From assembly GCF_017355785.1 (NCBI RefSeq), contig NZ_JAFEWE010000003.1, positions 310,001 to 374,000 of the forward strand: a stretch of 64,000 bases of DNA. Direction: 5' to 3'. The notes under the pieces are model-generated. The model saw only the letters and a program-made list of their open reading frames with translations. It was not told the DNA's origin and ran no database searches. A program made the position numbers and the translations under genes. Below are positions 9,092 through 17,351 of this stretch, in pieces. Source of the DNA: Desertivirga arenae (GTDB lineage Bacteria > Bacteroidota > Bacteroidia > Sphingobacteriales > Sphingobacteriaceae). Position 1 is the first letter of the stretch; the number at the start of each line of letters is the position of its first letter.

Positions 9092-9127
9092 CTCTATAAT
9101 TTAAAGTCGTTTTAATAAATCAGCCCG

Positions 9128-11767
9128 CTAGCCGAACTTCCTAACTCTTAGTACAAACGACATTAGGAAATATCTTCCAAGCCTGTTACTACGGCTGTCA
9201 ATTATTTCATCACCAAATACATCCCTGCTAATACCTGTATTCTCATTGAACAAATCAAAGGCATAGAATCTTAACGCACCCATATTCCCTTTAAGAAAGC
9301 GATATTCCGTATAAAGGTTAAGGATAGATGGATTAGGATTTCCAGAGCTAAACCCTTTATTGATTGTTTTATTGATCGAATAACCCAGGGTCAGGTCTTT
9401 GAAAAAATAATTCCTTCCTTCTATGCTAAAATTATAACGGTTAGTGGTCCGGTCATCGAGATTAGGTAAAGAGTACTCTGTTGTATTGAACGAATAATTG
9501 GTATTAAATTCAGTATCCATTATATCTTTAATATCCAATCTGAATTTGATTCCCTGATCAGCAACATAGTTTTTCGCAATATTCTTCAGGCCGTTATTGA
9601 AGCCAACATTATTACTAAAATTTCCACCTCCATAAAAAGTGACTGTATATTTCCTTTCATCAAAAGGGATGGCGTAAGAGTAATTTCCACGAAGAGAGTA
9701 AAACCCATCAGTATTTACATAAGTGGTATACTGCCTCAAGCTGGTGGGATCAAAAGTACGTGTGTTTACTATTTTATTGTCAATCTGGTTGTAGTTAAAG
9801 TTTGCGAAGAACATATTACCTTTCTTCCAGTCAGACTGATTGTACTCCACATTAACAGTATGATTAAATTCAGGATCCAGCTGACTATTTCCAACTACTA
9901 TATTATTGCGATTAGTACTGTCTACAATAGGTTGTAATTGATTAAAACCAGGCTGACTACTCCGACCGAAATAATTCGCTGTTAATGATTTCTGTTTCGT
10001 GAACTTATAAACGAAACGACCAGAAGGTATCCAATTAAACGTTTCTTTCGATGTTCTAATATTTCGTGTGAGGTCGTTTCCTTTTAATGTTACAGGTTGG
10101 GCGTTAACTCCAATTGAATAATTGTATTTCTGCTTAACGTGCCTTAAATTGAAACCAATCCTGTTAGTAATAAACTGGTAGTTGTAATTATTACTTTGCT
10201 GTTCATTGAAAACTTTTTCTTCTGTAGAAGGATTAATATCACTTAAGTCGCGACCATTCTTAGTATTTGAATAATTGTAAAAATACCTCAGATCAAGAAA
10301 AGTTGCTTTAGATAATGGCTCCGAATAAGTTACATTAGCATTAACTCTAAAGTTATCATTGAAATTCTCTATGTATTGATATTGTCTGGCATAAGAGACA
10401 AAACCAAGGGAATCTTTTACATCATCATTCCTTGAATCGCGGTCGTTATCTCCTTTATTATAAGCCGCGCTTGCCCAAAAACTAACATTTCGGCCAGGCT
10501 TCAGAAACTTGTGGTTGAAGAAGAAATTGGAGCCAATATTTCGCGAAAAAGAATTTGCAGCCTGATTAAACGTCCTTCTTATGCTGATGGTATCTCTATT
10601 ATTAATGGTGTTATTATTCCCTCCATTGGAATTATCTCCGTTATTGAAGCTCACAAATGGCGATACCTTCAAGTAGTTTAGTGTATCGAATTTTAATTCA
10701 ACATTCCCCGAGAATTCGTGATTACGGTTGATCGTGTTATTGTTATTATTTGCATCAACTATTCTTGTAAATCCACTATAAAAAGTCTGCTGATAACTTG
10801 AAGAAATCGTGTTATTATCACTATTATTAAAACGGTAACTCCAATCGGCATTTACCTTCTTACCCCACTCGTTCTTATAATTAAGACCGACACTTCTGTT
10901 ATTGGTTATCCCATTACCATTTCCGCCTCTTATGTTGGTGTTGTTCAATGAAAGGTCATAAGAAACTTGCCTTTCACCCTTAAACGCATTTCCCCTAACA
11001 CTGGCAATGTACCTTCCTTCATTACCCATTCCACCCGTTCCTCTTGCGAAATATCCTTTCTTTTTGTCAGGCTGTATATTGATATTTAAGATCTTCTCAG
11101 GCTCATCTGCTTTTATTCCGGTCACTTTAGCCTGATCACCATAGTCGTCAATTACCTGTAAGTTCTGAACAATATCAGCGGGTAAGTTCTGTATGGCAGT
11201 AGCAACGTCAGAGCCAAAAAAATCCTTACCATTTACACGGATCTTGGTTATGGGTTTTCCCTGAGCTGTTACCTTTCCATCCTTGTCAACAGTAAGTCCA
11301 GGAAGTTTTTTAATCATCTCCTCTACAGCGTCGCCATCCCTTACTTTAAATGCTTTTGCATCAAACTGAACAGTGTCTTCTTTAATCCTTATGGGCGGAG
11401 TTCCGGAAATCACGACTTCCCTAAGCGTATTAGAATTCTCTCTCAATTTTATAGTCGGGATAACAAGCACTTTTTCTCCCTTAGTGTTATTCACCGGTCG
11501 TGTGGTATTTTTAAAACCAATATAAGCTGCCTTTAGTTGAAAGCTTAAGAACTTGACGTTATTTAACACGAATCCACCATTAAGATCAGTAGAGGTAGAT
11601 ACACTGTCTTTACCATTAATGAGACGAATAATTGCTCCTGGTAAAGAGTTCCCCGCGGTATCCTGAACAACGCCTTTAACAGTATAAGCAGACTGTGCAA
11701 AGGTTGTTCCCGAAAGAAAAAGCAATAGGAATACAGAAAACTGAAATTTTAGTACAGTCTTTTTCAT
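9128..11767 (-). CDS. Outer-membrane beta-barrel protein (OMP_b-brl_3, TonB-dependent type)
   Basis: The 879-residue protein has a signal peptide (1-24, ending TTFAQ) and a carboxypeptidase regulatory-like domain (about 27-105, YTVKGVVQDTAGNSLPGA). A TonB plug follows (about 125-215, including KKLPGLTVDKDGKVTAQGKPITKIRVNGKDFF). The remainder, about 640 residues, is a barrel with the Asn-rich alternating strands of OMP_b-brl_3 (RYFYNYSNTKNG, FANFNYNQIDNK). It ends in an aromatic/basic strand (YFLMSFVLRVRKFG) typical of barrel C-termini. There is no SusD-like partner next to it, so it is a stand-alone receptor or assembly protein; the ligand cannot be read. A TAGTTTTG box at 11865-11872 may be its -7 element. 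Confidence 0.87.
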   Translation of the reverse strand: MKKTVLKFQFSVFLLLFLSGTTFAQSAYTVKGVVQDTAGNSLPGAIIRLINGKDSVSTSTDLNGGFVLNNVKFLSFQLKAAYIGFKNTTRPVNNTKGEKVLVIPTIKLRENSNTLREVVISGTPPIRIKEDTVQFDAKAFKVRDGDAVEEMIKKLPGLTVDKDGKVTAQGKPITKIRVNGKDFFGSDVATAIQNLPADIVQNLQVIDDYGDQAKVTGIKADEPEKILNINIQPDKKKGYFARGTGGMGNEGRYIASVRGNAFKGERQVSYDLSLNNTNIRGGNGNGITNNRSVGLNYKNEWGKKVNADWSYRFNNSDNNTISSSYQQTFYSGFTRIVDANNNNNTINRNHEFSGNVELKFDTLNYLKVSPFVSFNNGDNSNGGNNNTINNRDTISIRRTFNQAANSFSRNIGSNFFFNHKFLKPGRNVSFWASAAYNKGDNDRDSRNDDVKDSLGFVSYARQYQYIENFNDNFRVNANVTYSEPLSKATFLDLRYFYNYSNTKNGRDLSDINPSTEEKVFNEQQSNNYNYQFITNRIGFNLRHVKQKYNYSIGVNAQPVTLKGNDLTRNIRTSKETFNWIPSGRFVYKFTKQKSLTANYFGRSSQPGFNQLQPIVDSTNRNNIVVGNSQLDPEFNHTVNVEYNQSDWKKGNMFFANFNYNQIDNKIVNTRTFDPTSLRQYTTYVNTDGFYSLRGNYSYAIPFDERKYTVTFYGGGNFSNNVGFNNGLKNIAKNYVADQGIKFRLDIKDIMDTEFNTNYSFNTTEYSLPNLDDRTTNRYNFSIEGRNYFFKDLTLGYSINKTINKGFSSGNPNPSILNLYTEYRFLKGNMGALRFYAFDLFNENTGISRDVFGDEIIDSRSNRLGRYFLMSFVLRVRKFG

Positions 11768-11864
11768 TGAAAGCTAGTTTTGAGGCAATGAAAGCAATCT
11801 TGTGAGCAAGATTTAAGTTTGCTTCAGTGTGTGTATGTTTACACAAGCTGCTTTCATTTAGCCA

Positions 11865-11872
11865 CAAAACTA
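11865..11872 (-). promoter_or_regulatory. -7 box (TAGTTTTG) upstream of the barrel gene
   Basis: Matches TAnnTTTG on the minus strand, about 98 bases before the start codon, implying a leader of roughly 90 bases. No good -33 box is seen. Confidence 0.3.
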
Positions 11873-11970
11873 CAACTATGCTTTTATTTTAATCCCGCAG
11901 TAATCATGATGTTACACTGGAAAAATTTCAAAGACAAATGCCTGGGTATTGAAAACTTGTAACAGATGGA

Positions 11971-12681
11971 CTAGGATGCCACAATAGCGTCCTCTATTCC
12001 TCCAAGAACCTCATCTATTAAGCCGAAATCTTTAGCTTCCCGGGCAATCATCCAATAATCGCGATCTGCGGCATCATGAATGGTCTGGTAATCCAAACCG
12101 GTGTGTTTTACATAGATTTGATAAAGTTCCTGCTTCAGCTTTAGAACCTCTCTTGCCGTGATTTCAATATCCGATGCCTGTCCCTGCACACCTCCAAGTG
12201 GTTGATGAATCATAACCCGGGCATGGGGAAGAGCAGCTCTTTTTCCAGGAGCCCCCGCACATAATAAGATAGATCCCATAGAAAGCGCTGTGCCCGTACA
12301 AATTGTAGCTACATCTGGCGTAATATATTGCATGGTATCATAGATACCCAGCCCTGCGTAAACAACACCACCTGGCGAGTTGATGTAGATCTGAATATCT
12401 CGCTTGGTGTCAATTGATTGAAGAAATAGCAGTTGAGCTTGTATTATATTGGCTACTCTATCATCTATGGCATCGCCAAGAAATATTATACGGTCTATCA
12501 TAAGCCTGGAAAACACATCCATTTGTGCTACATTCAATTGGCGCTCCTCCACTATGTAAGGTGTCATTCCAACTGCCAACCGGCTTTTCTCAACTCGGGA
12601 AATAAAACTATCTACGGTCAGGCTATTAATACGATGGTGCTTAAGAGCATAATTTCTAAATTCTTCTTTTTCTGTTTTCAT
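11971..12681 (-). CDS. clpP: ATP-dependent Clp protease proteolytic subunit
   Basis: A 236-residue ClpP, the serine peptidase that forms a tetradecameric chamber with a ClpX/ClpC-type ATPase. All catalytic residues are present and correctly spaced: Ser134 (in TALSMGS), His159 (MIHQP) and Asp208 (DRDYWM), the same 25- and 49-residue intervals as in E. coli. The oxyanion strand region SPGGVVYAGLGIYDTM is intact. Compared with the usual Bacteroidetes ClpP, the active-site motif reads ALSMG rather than AASMG, and there is a longer N-terminus of about 40 residues. No clpX or tig gene is adjacent, so this may be a second clpP paralogue. No signal peptide. Confidence 0.93.
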   Translation of the reverse strand: MKTEKEEFRNYALKHHRINSLTVDSFISRVEKSRLAVGMTPYIVEERQLNVAQMDVFSRLMIDRIIFLGDAIDDRVANIIQAQLLFLQSIDTKRDIQIYINSPGGVVYAGLGIYDTMQYITPDVATICTGTALSMGSILLCAGAPGKRAALPHARVMIHQPLGGVQGQASDIEITAREVLKLKQELYQIYVKHTGLDYQTIHDAADRDYWMIAREAKDFGLIDEVLGGIEDAIVAS

Positions 12682-12773
12682 AATCTATTGCTATTGATAC
12701 TTTTCGGTAATAAAAGGACATACCACGGCCAGGCGAAAAATTTCGCATTTTAAGAAATGGAAATAATGGGATA

Positions 12774-13046
12774 TTATCTTTTTGGGAATAAAGAGGAGAT
12801 CAAGCTCCGGAAGCCACTGTGTTCTTTTTCAGTAAATAATTTCTGGTGAATAGATTCTATTTCCTGTCGCAGCATTTTTCTTCCATATTCCCGGATCAGG
12901 TGATGACTATTTTGCTGCGCTACCACATTTGAGGCAAAAGAATGATCAATGATTTTCCTTACCTCTAGAAGAAGTTCTTCCTCGACTGCCAACTTTCCCT
13001 GAAGATGGTCATCAATATACTTTATTTCATTCAAGGAAGTCCTCAT
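12774..13046 (-). CDS. Small soluble partner of the ECF sigma factor
   Basis: A 90-residue protein whose start overlaps the end of the sigma factor gene by 20 bases, which implies translational coupling. The N-terminal part (NEIKYIDDHLQGKLAVEEELLLEVRKII) resembles the first helices of Bacteroidetes anti-sigma factors. IREYGRKMLRQEIESIHQKLF matches the linker that normally precedes their membrane helix. Here the protein ends with the basic sequence SSLFPKR and has no membrane segment, zinc-finger Cys/His set or periplasmic domain. It could be a cytoplasmic anti-sigma or a regulator derived from one; the resemblance is by eye only. Confidence 0.72.
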   Translation of the reverse strand: MRTSLNEIKYIDDHLQGKLAVEEELLLEVRKIIDHSFASNVVAQQNSHHLIREYGRKMLRQEIESIHQKLFTEKEHSGFRSLISSLFPKR

Positions 13047-13572
13047 ATTGTAATGCTTTTTCCTTAACTGTATCTCTTACCTTTTCAAGACACTTATATT
13101 TTTGTACGGTAGCTGATCGTTCCGTTTTAAATCCAAAGGTTTGGGCGACTTCTAACATGCTAAACCTATCGTAATAGAATGACTTCAGAAGCTGTAAACA
13201 CTTTTGTCCGGAATACTCCAACAGAGCCAACAGGCGCCCCGAAGAAAAGCTTTCATCCTGAAAGTCTTCAATTTCTGGAAACAAGTCAGTCTTAAGATCT
13301 GAGTTAAAACCATTGGACCCAAAGGCTCTAAGCCATAAATGCTTTGCTATCCCAAACACGTACGCCTTGTCAGAAATAAGCTTTCCCTCGTTACAGGCGG
13401 CTTTTTCATACCATATTACAAGTGCGTCCTGAAAAATATCTTTTGCCTGATCAAAACCACCTCCCCTCCTGCTAATAAACTTTGCTACCATAGGAAATGC
13501 CTCTTTGTATAAAGCTAAAAGTCTATTTTCCCGGACGTCTATGGCGTGCTTCTGATTTACAAATTCCTCCAT
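13027..13572 (-). CDS. ECF-type RNA polymerase sigma factor
   Basis: The 181-residue protein has a region 2 pattern (LYKEAFPMVAKFISRRGGGFDQAKDIFQDALVIWYEK, about 22-58) and a sigma-70 region 4 helix-turn-helix (GQKCLQLLKSFYYDRFSMLEVAQTFGFKTERSATVQKYKCLEKV, about 125-170). It should bind core RNA polymerase and direct it to a small regulon. The downstream 90-residue gene overlaps it and is its probable regulator; no membrane anti-sigma or SusCD locus adjoins. The target promoters cannot be identified from this window. Confidence 0.88.
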   Translation of the reverse strand: MEEFVNQKHAIDVRENRLLALYKEAFPMVAKFISRRGGGFDQAKDIFQDALVIWYEKAACNEGKLISDKAYVFGIAKHLWLRAFGSNGFNSDLKTDLFPEIEDFQDESFSSGRLLALLEYSGQKCLQLLKSFYYDRFSMLEVAQTFGFKTERSATVQKYKCLEKVRDTVKEKALQYEDFLE

Positions 13573-13785
13573 TTTGCTTCGAGTTTTCTTATAAGTGCAA
13601 GTTCAAGATAAATTATCACCTCTCATCAGAAAAATTTTTATTAAAAGGTGATTTATCTATGAAATTCCAAAAAGGTGCAGTAGGTAGAAATCTGCCTAAC
13701 AGAGAATAACTGTTGAACATATAAAAGGTCCTTTTAGAAACCTAACCTCTGCCTGTCAGTTATATATCATTAAAGAATCTTCATT

Positions 13786-14097
13786 ATGGAAACAAGCTAT
13801 ACGCCCGTTGAATGGGTTTACCGGGAAGTAATTGAGGAAGAAATAATAAAAGAAACTTCGGGAAGCATTTTTTATTTCTGCGATGATAGTTCCGTTTGCT
13901 CCGAAAAGGGTATTATTAAAACCCTCTCCGAATCTGGTTCCGGCGTGTTTATAACACTCCATTCAGGAGTCCTGATAAGAGTTGACCGTATAATTACTTT
14001 ATTCGGTAAACCAGGTGCTGCTTATGAAGCATATGATGCATTTTCTAATGCCTGCCTGGACTGTACAGGAGGATACGATATGGATTCATTAGATTAG
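13786..14097 (+). CDS. Conserved hypothetical protein (103 aa)
   Basis: A short acidic cytoplasmic protein. It begins METSYTPVEWVYREVIEEEIIKETSG, followed by a beta-rich core (SIFYFCDDSSVCSEKGIIKTL, VFITLHSGVLIRVDRIITLFG), and ends in an acidic tail with CLDCTGGYDMDSLD. Four cysteines are present (in FYFCDD, SSVCSE and CLDC) but they do not form an obvious zinc site. No signal peptide or membrane helix. It is transcribed alone in the gap between the divergent sigma gene and the GNAT gene. I do not recognise a named domain. Confidence 0.7.
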   Translation: METSYTPVEWVYREVIEEEIIKETSGSIFYFCDDSSVCSEKGIIKTLSESGSGVFITLHSGVLIRVDRIITLFGKPGAAYEAYDAFSNACLDCTGGYDMDSLD

Positions 14098-14193
14098 AGG
14101 AACATATCAATAAAACAACCACCGATACATTACTAAAAATTCAATAAACAATATCATTTAATATAAATTAAGTAGATTTTTTGTCTTTTTTTA

Positions 14194-14207
14194 TGTACTT
14201 TAGTACA
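14194..14207 (+). promoter_or_regulatory. Palindrome upstream of GNAT gene
   Basis: TGTACT-TT-AGTACA lies 23 bases before the GNAT start codon, after a long T-rich run, and overlaps a TACTTTAG sequence resembling the -7 box. It is a candidate repressor operator; the regulator is unknown. Confidence 0.4.
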
Positions 14208-14230
14208 AAACAAGAACAAAACAAGACAAA

Positions 14231-14734
14231 ATGATTGAAGAAAAGGTGAATTTTCACAAAAGCACCCAGACGGAACTAGAAACAACAACAGAATTCCTTA
14301 GAACAACAGGAAAAGACAAAAAATTCAGCGATTTAATCAAGGAGCTTGATGAAAACCTCCAAGCTATTTACAATCACCAGGGATACAGATACGATATAGA
14401 TATTTCGGTGGCAGAACTTGATACGGTTGTGCTCGCTTCTATTGGAGGGATAACTATCGGAGGAGGTTGTTTCAAATTAATTAATGACGCTACGGCGGAA
14501 GTTAAGCGAGTATTTGTAAGTCCCTATTTCAGAGGCTTAAATGTTGGCTCGGGATTGATGGAAGAAATAATTGAATGGGCAAAAGAGCTGAATTTAGAAG
14601 CATTGGTATTAGAAACGGGAGAGCTTCAGCATCAGGCACTTCAATTATTCAGAAAATACGGATTTGCAAAAATTGAAAATTTTGGGCCCTACATCGGAAT
14701 GAAAGGCAGTATATGCATGGGCAGACGCCTTTAG
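14231..14734 (+). CDS. GNAT family N-acetyltransferase
   Basis: The 167-residue cytoplasmic enzyme uses the GNAT fold to move an acetyl group from acetyl-CoA to an amine. The acetyl-CoA-binding motif A is at about 97-120 (VKRVFVSPYFRGLNVGSGLMEEI), with the R/Q-x-x-G-x-G/A loop read as R-G-L-N-V-G-S-G. Motif B follows near 140-155 (ALQLFRKYGFAKIENF). The first 50 residues are helical and unusually long and charged for the family (TTEFLRTTGKDKKFSDLIKELDENLQAIY). The substrate is not predictable. It is transcribed alone, with a possible operator upstream and a clear terminator downstream. Confidence 0.88.
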   Translation: MIEEKVNFHKSTQTELETTTEFLRTTGKDKKFSDLIKELDENLQAIYNHQGYRYDIDISVAELDTVVLASIGGITIGGGCFKLINDATAEVKRVFVSPYFRGLNVGSGLMEEIIEWAKELNLEALVLETGELQHQALQLFRKYGFAKIENFGPYIGMKGSICMGRRL

Positions 14735-14756
14735 TTACCACTACCTACTATCAACA

Positions 14757-14784
14757 CTGGATTTGGTTTTCGTACCAAATCCAG
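14757..14784 (+). terminator. Terminator after GNAT gene
   Basis: A perfect 11-bp stem, CTGGATTTGGT / ACCAAATCCAG, has a 6-base loop and is followed by ATTTTC. It lies 22 bases after the GNAT stop. Confidence 0.75.
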
Positions 14785-14922
14785 ATTTTCATCTACCACA
14801 TTCATCATCAAATTGTATGGTAACATTCCCTTATTCGGGATAAAAGACTAGTAAAACCTGACCAACTATTAGGATTGTTCAGTACAGGCATGTAAATTGC
14901 TTCATCTTATCTATTGAAAAAC

Positions 14923-15291
14923 ATGAGTGCGAGAATTTTAATTGTAGCCGAGGATTTGGCGATGAGGGAGTCGCTGGACCTATTTTTAACGTTTGAAGGT
15001 TACGAAACCTTTACCTGTACACGATATTCAGATATCCACAATTTCATACATAATTTTACACCTCACCTTATTTTGCTACATATTTCCAATTGGAGATTGC
15101 GAAACCGGGAAACACTGGAGTATTTGAAATTAAGTACCTATCAGAAATCGGTGCCGATCATCCTTGTCTCGGATATGGATTCAAACAAGGAGCGAGTCCT
15201 GAACCATCTTATCGTTACACCTTTTGACGAAAAGAAAATTCTTGACAAGATCCATGTGCAATTAGCGAAACAAGGTTTTGTTGAAGGCTAA
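14923..15291 (+). CDS. Receiver-like protein lacking the phosphoacceptor Asp
   Basis: A 122-residue single-domain protein with the CheY receiver fold pattern: ARILIVAEDLAMRESLDLFLTFEGYE at the N-terminus, PHLILLHISNW as beta-3, VPIILVSDMDS as beta-4 and a final helix. The position normally occupied by the phosphorylated aspartate is His53 (LLHI), the conserved acidic pair is EDL, and the conserved Lys before PF is Thr (TPFDEKK). It therefore cannot be phosphorylated in the usual way and may act as a pseudo-receiver or protein-binding module. ATG at this position is chosen over a TTG nine bases upstream. No output domain and no kinase nearby. Confidence 0.78.
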   Translation: MSARILIVAEDLAMRESLDLFLTFEGYETFTCTRYSDIHNFIHNFTPHLILLHISNWRLRNRETLEYLKLSTYQKSVPIILVSDMDSNKERVLNHLIVTPFDEKKILDKIHVQLAKQGFVEG

Positions 15292-15330
15292 TACTGTTTA
15301 TAGAAATCCTGTTAAAAGCTTAAACCTGAA

Positions 15331-15364
15331 TTGGAATATTACCTTTGCTATCAACCTACCTTTG
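15331..15364 (+). promoter_or_regulatory. Promoter of the DMT permease gene
   Basis: TTG at 15331-15333, a 23-base spacer and TACCTTTG at 15357-15364 match the Bacteroidetes promoter consensus, 27 bases before the start codon. A second TACCTTTG lies at 15340-15347. Confidence 0.55.
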
Positions 15365-15390
15365 CAGGTTTTAGAAACAGGGAATATTAA

Positions 15391-16299
15391 ATGAACAATA
15401 AGGAACCTTTAACACTAACAGGATTTCTGATTGCTTTTGTCGGTGCAGTTTTATTCTCGACAAAAGCAATAATGGTGAAGCTCGCTTTTAATCATATAAA
15501 GGTTGATGCGCTTTCACTCCTTACCTTACGGATGGTGTTCTCTCTTCCATTTTATGCCATTGCTGCCTTTCTGATTAACAAGCAAAAATCAAATACTCAG
15601 TTGAGCTCCAGACAGTGGTGCTATCTTGTAATCCTGGGAATCTTTGGGTATTACCTCAGCAGCTTGTTCGATTTCATCGGACTTCAATACATTTCAGCTG
15701 GCCTTGAAAGGCTTATTTTATTTCTCTATCCCACGTTTATTGTTCTTATAAATGGTCTTTTTTTCAAGCAGAAAATTAATCGAAACCAGAAGATTGCACT
15801 CCTGCTTACGTATATCGGAGTAGTGTTTGCTTACTTTGCGGAGTTAAAGGTGGATACAACAAATCCTAACTTCCTTTGGGGTAGCTTTCTGATTTTTGTC
15901 TGTTCAATCACTTATTCTATTTACATAGTTGGTAGTGGCCGGATTATTCCTCAAATAGGAGCACCCAGGTTCACAGCCTATGCGATGATAGCAGCTACCG
16001 CTGGAATCTTTATTCATTACCTTATAAGAGGCAACTATACTATACTGCAACAGAATGGCGATTTATGGGGGTATGGTTTGGCTTTAGGCGTTATTGCAAC
16101 TGTAATACCATCCTTTATGCTTTCTGCAGCGATTAAAAGGATCGGATCTAACAATGTCGCTATTATTTCAAGCATCGGCCCTGTCTCCACTATCATTCAG
16201 GCACATTATTTCCTAGGTGAAAAGTTTCTAACAGAACAGGTGATAGGAACAACCCTTGTGGTGATAGGAGTACTTTTACTCAGCCGGAAAAAAGAATAG
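15391..16299 (+). CDS. DMT superfamily transporter (EamA domains)
   Basis: The 302-residue inner-membrane protein has ten hydrophobic segments arranged as two EamA repeats (about 10-145 and 160-297). Family marks are TLTGFLIAFVGAVLFSTKAIMVKLAF at the start of repeat one, and the IGLQYISAGLERLILFLYPTFIVLINGLFF and SIGPVSTIIQAHYFLGEKFLTEQVIGTTLVVIGVLLL segments at the ends of each repeat. It probably exports or takes up a small metabolite such as an amino acid or nucleoside; the substrate cannot be read. It is a single gene with its own promoter and ends in the basic SRKKE. Confidence 0.92.
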   Translation: MNNKEPLTLTGFLIAFVGAVLFSTKAIMVKLAFNHIKVDALSLLTLRMVFSLPFYAIAAFLINKQKSNTQLSSRQWCYLVILGIFGYYLSSLFDFIGLQYISAGLERLILFLYPTFIVLINGLFFKQKINRNQKIALLLTYIGVVFAYFAELKVDTTNPNFLWGSFLIFVCSITYSIYIVGSGRIIPQIGAPRFTAYAMIAATAGIFIHYLIRGNYTILQQNGDLWGYGLALGVIATVIPSFMLSAAIKRIGSNNVAIISSIGPVSTIIQAHYFLGEKFLTEQVIGTTLVVIGVLLLSRKKE

Positions 16300-16335
16300 A
16301 ATAGAGAAAACAGGCAACTCGTAAAATAACAGAAA

Positions 16336-16359
16336 AGGGGCAAGTAGTTGTTCGCCCCT
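16336..16359 (-). terminator. Terminator between convergent genes
   Basis: AGGGGC / GCCCCT has a 12-base loop. Read on the minus strand it is followed by TTTTCTGTTATTTT, so it mainly ends the PRC-barrel transcript. Confidence 0.65.
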
Positions 16360-16369
16360 CTTAGTAGCC

Positions 16370-17149
16370 TTAGTAATTACTGCCGGAGTTACTTTCGGGA
16401 TTAGAATTGGCGTTTTCATATGTTGAGATGAAATCCTCCCTATCAAGCTGATCATAATCAAATTCAGGAGCATTTCTTAAAGACGCGGTAGATTTCAAAT
16501 AATTTACCGACATACCCTCCCACTCTACTCTGTCAACAAATTTGGTAGGCGCTAGAAGCTTGTCTCCAGAATACCAGTTTCCTGCTTCAATAACCATATA
16601 CGGAATACTCCAATCGTTATCATTTAGCAGAAAGTCGTGAAGCTCGCCAATGTTATCTTCAGAAGTCCTAACGCTGAAATCTGTTAAATGCTTAAAGCTT
16701 CGAAGATGCCTGGGGCTTTCTTCCCGAGTTTCACCCCTATGTGCTTCCATAGCAATCCGTTCCTCAAATGGAATATCGGGAGCAATTACACCTCCAACCA
16801 TCCCTGTTGTCAGGAACCCTATTCCTCCGCGATCCAGGGGCCATGAATAGTGATTGTGCAAATCCGTTTCCTGCTCTCTTGTAACAGGCTTTTCAGTGTC
16901 TATATCGGGACTGTGCTTAACCTGATCTGTTGTAAGATCAACAGGAAAAGTGCGATTGTCCCAATCTGGAGCATGAAGTGCAGCGGTTGATATAAGAACC
17001 TTTCTACCCATTAACCAGTTGCCTGTTTCAACTACTAAATAACGCAAGGTCCAGGCCTGATCATCGAAGTAAAAGTCTTTAACCTTACCAATCTCGCCGT
17101 CTGTAGCCCGTATGGAGAAATTGCGCAAACTGAGAATACTACGTAACAT
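16370..17149 (-). CDS. Two-domain PRC-barrel protein
   Basis: A 259-residue soluble protein with two PRC-barrel domains: residues about 1-75 (MLRSILSLRNFSIRATDGEIGKVKDFYFDDQAWTLRYLVVETGNWL) and about 130-205 (FSVRTSEDNIGELHDFLLNDNDWSIPYMVIEAGNWY). These are joined by a charged linker, and the tail is rich in Asn/Ser. PRC-barrel domains occur in photosynthetic reaction centre H subunits and RimM; free-standing pairs like this are stress-associated in many bacteria, with no proven activity. The ATG used here has a perfect AAGGAGG five bases upstream, so the upstream in-frame ATG at 17170 is rejected. A Shine-Dalgarno this strong is unusual in the phylum. A 33-residue membrane ORF lies just upstream on the same strand. 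Confidence 0.88.
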   Translation of the reverse strand: MLRSILSLRNFSIRATDGEIGKVKDFYFDDQAWTLRYLVVETGNWLMGRKVLISTAALHAPDWDNRTFPVDLTTDQVKHSPDIDTEKPVTREQETDLHNHYSWPLDRGGIGFLTTGMVGGVIAPDIPFEERIAMEAHRGETREESPRHLRSFKHLTDFSVRTSEDNIGELHDFLLNDNDWSIPYMVIEAGNWYSGDKLLAPTKFVDRVEWEGMSVNYLKSTASLRNAPEFDYDQLDREDFISTYENANSNPESNSGSNY

Positions 17150-17154
17150 ATTGA

Positions 17155-17161
17155 CCTCCTT
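17155..17161 (-). promoter_or_regulatory. Strong Shine-Dalgarno of the PRC-barrel gene
   Basis: AAGGAGG with a 5-base spacer to the ATG at 17149. It decides the start codon of the gene. Confidence 0.7.
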
Positions 17162-17244
17162 TTTTATCATAAAACCCTTTTAACTCAGGAATAGTTTTAG
17201 TGATTATTCCTAACAGCCAGGGTGTTGGTGGTCAACCATTACTA

Positions 17245-17346
17245 TTAATAGGCCTTGCCAGTTTTAATAAAATGAATTACAAAGCAAATGGCAAAAAGAA
17301 AATATAGTACTAATACAGCTCCTGAAAAGTTAGTCTTGGTTTTCAT
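17245..17346 (-). CDS. 33-residue single-span membrane protein
   Basis: A short reading frame beginning MKTKTNFSGAVLVLYF and ending HFIKTGKAY. It has a charged N-terminus, a hydrophobic core of about 19 residues (SGAVLVLYFLFAICFVI) and a basic tail, as a single membrane helix would. AAAGGAG sits five bases before the ATG, the same ideal spacing as in the PRC-barrel gene 95 bases downstream on the same strand, so the two are likely cotranscribed. No database comparison was possible. The ribosome site and membrane pattern together are the support. Confidence 0.55.
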   Translation of the reverse strand: MKTKTNFSGAVLVLYFLFAICFVIHFIKTGKAY

Positions 17347-17351
17347 AACAA

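Noticed and set aside
12433-12753. 106-residue plus-strand reading frame
   Set aside because: It overlaps the clpP gene in antisense; clpP has complete catalytic residues.
13660-13709. 16-codon ORF with AAAGGTGAT before its ATG
   Set aside because: Too short, polar and without conservation evidence; the ribosome-site match is weak.
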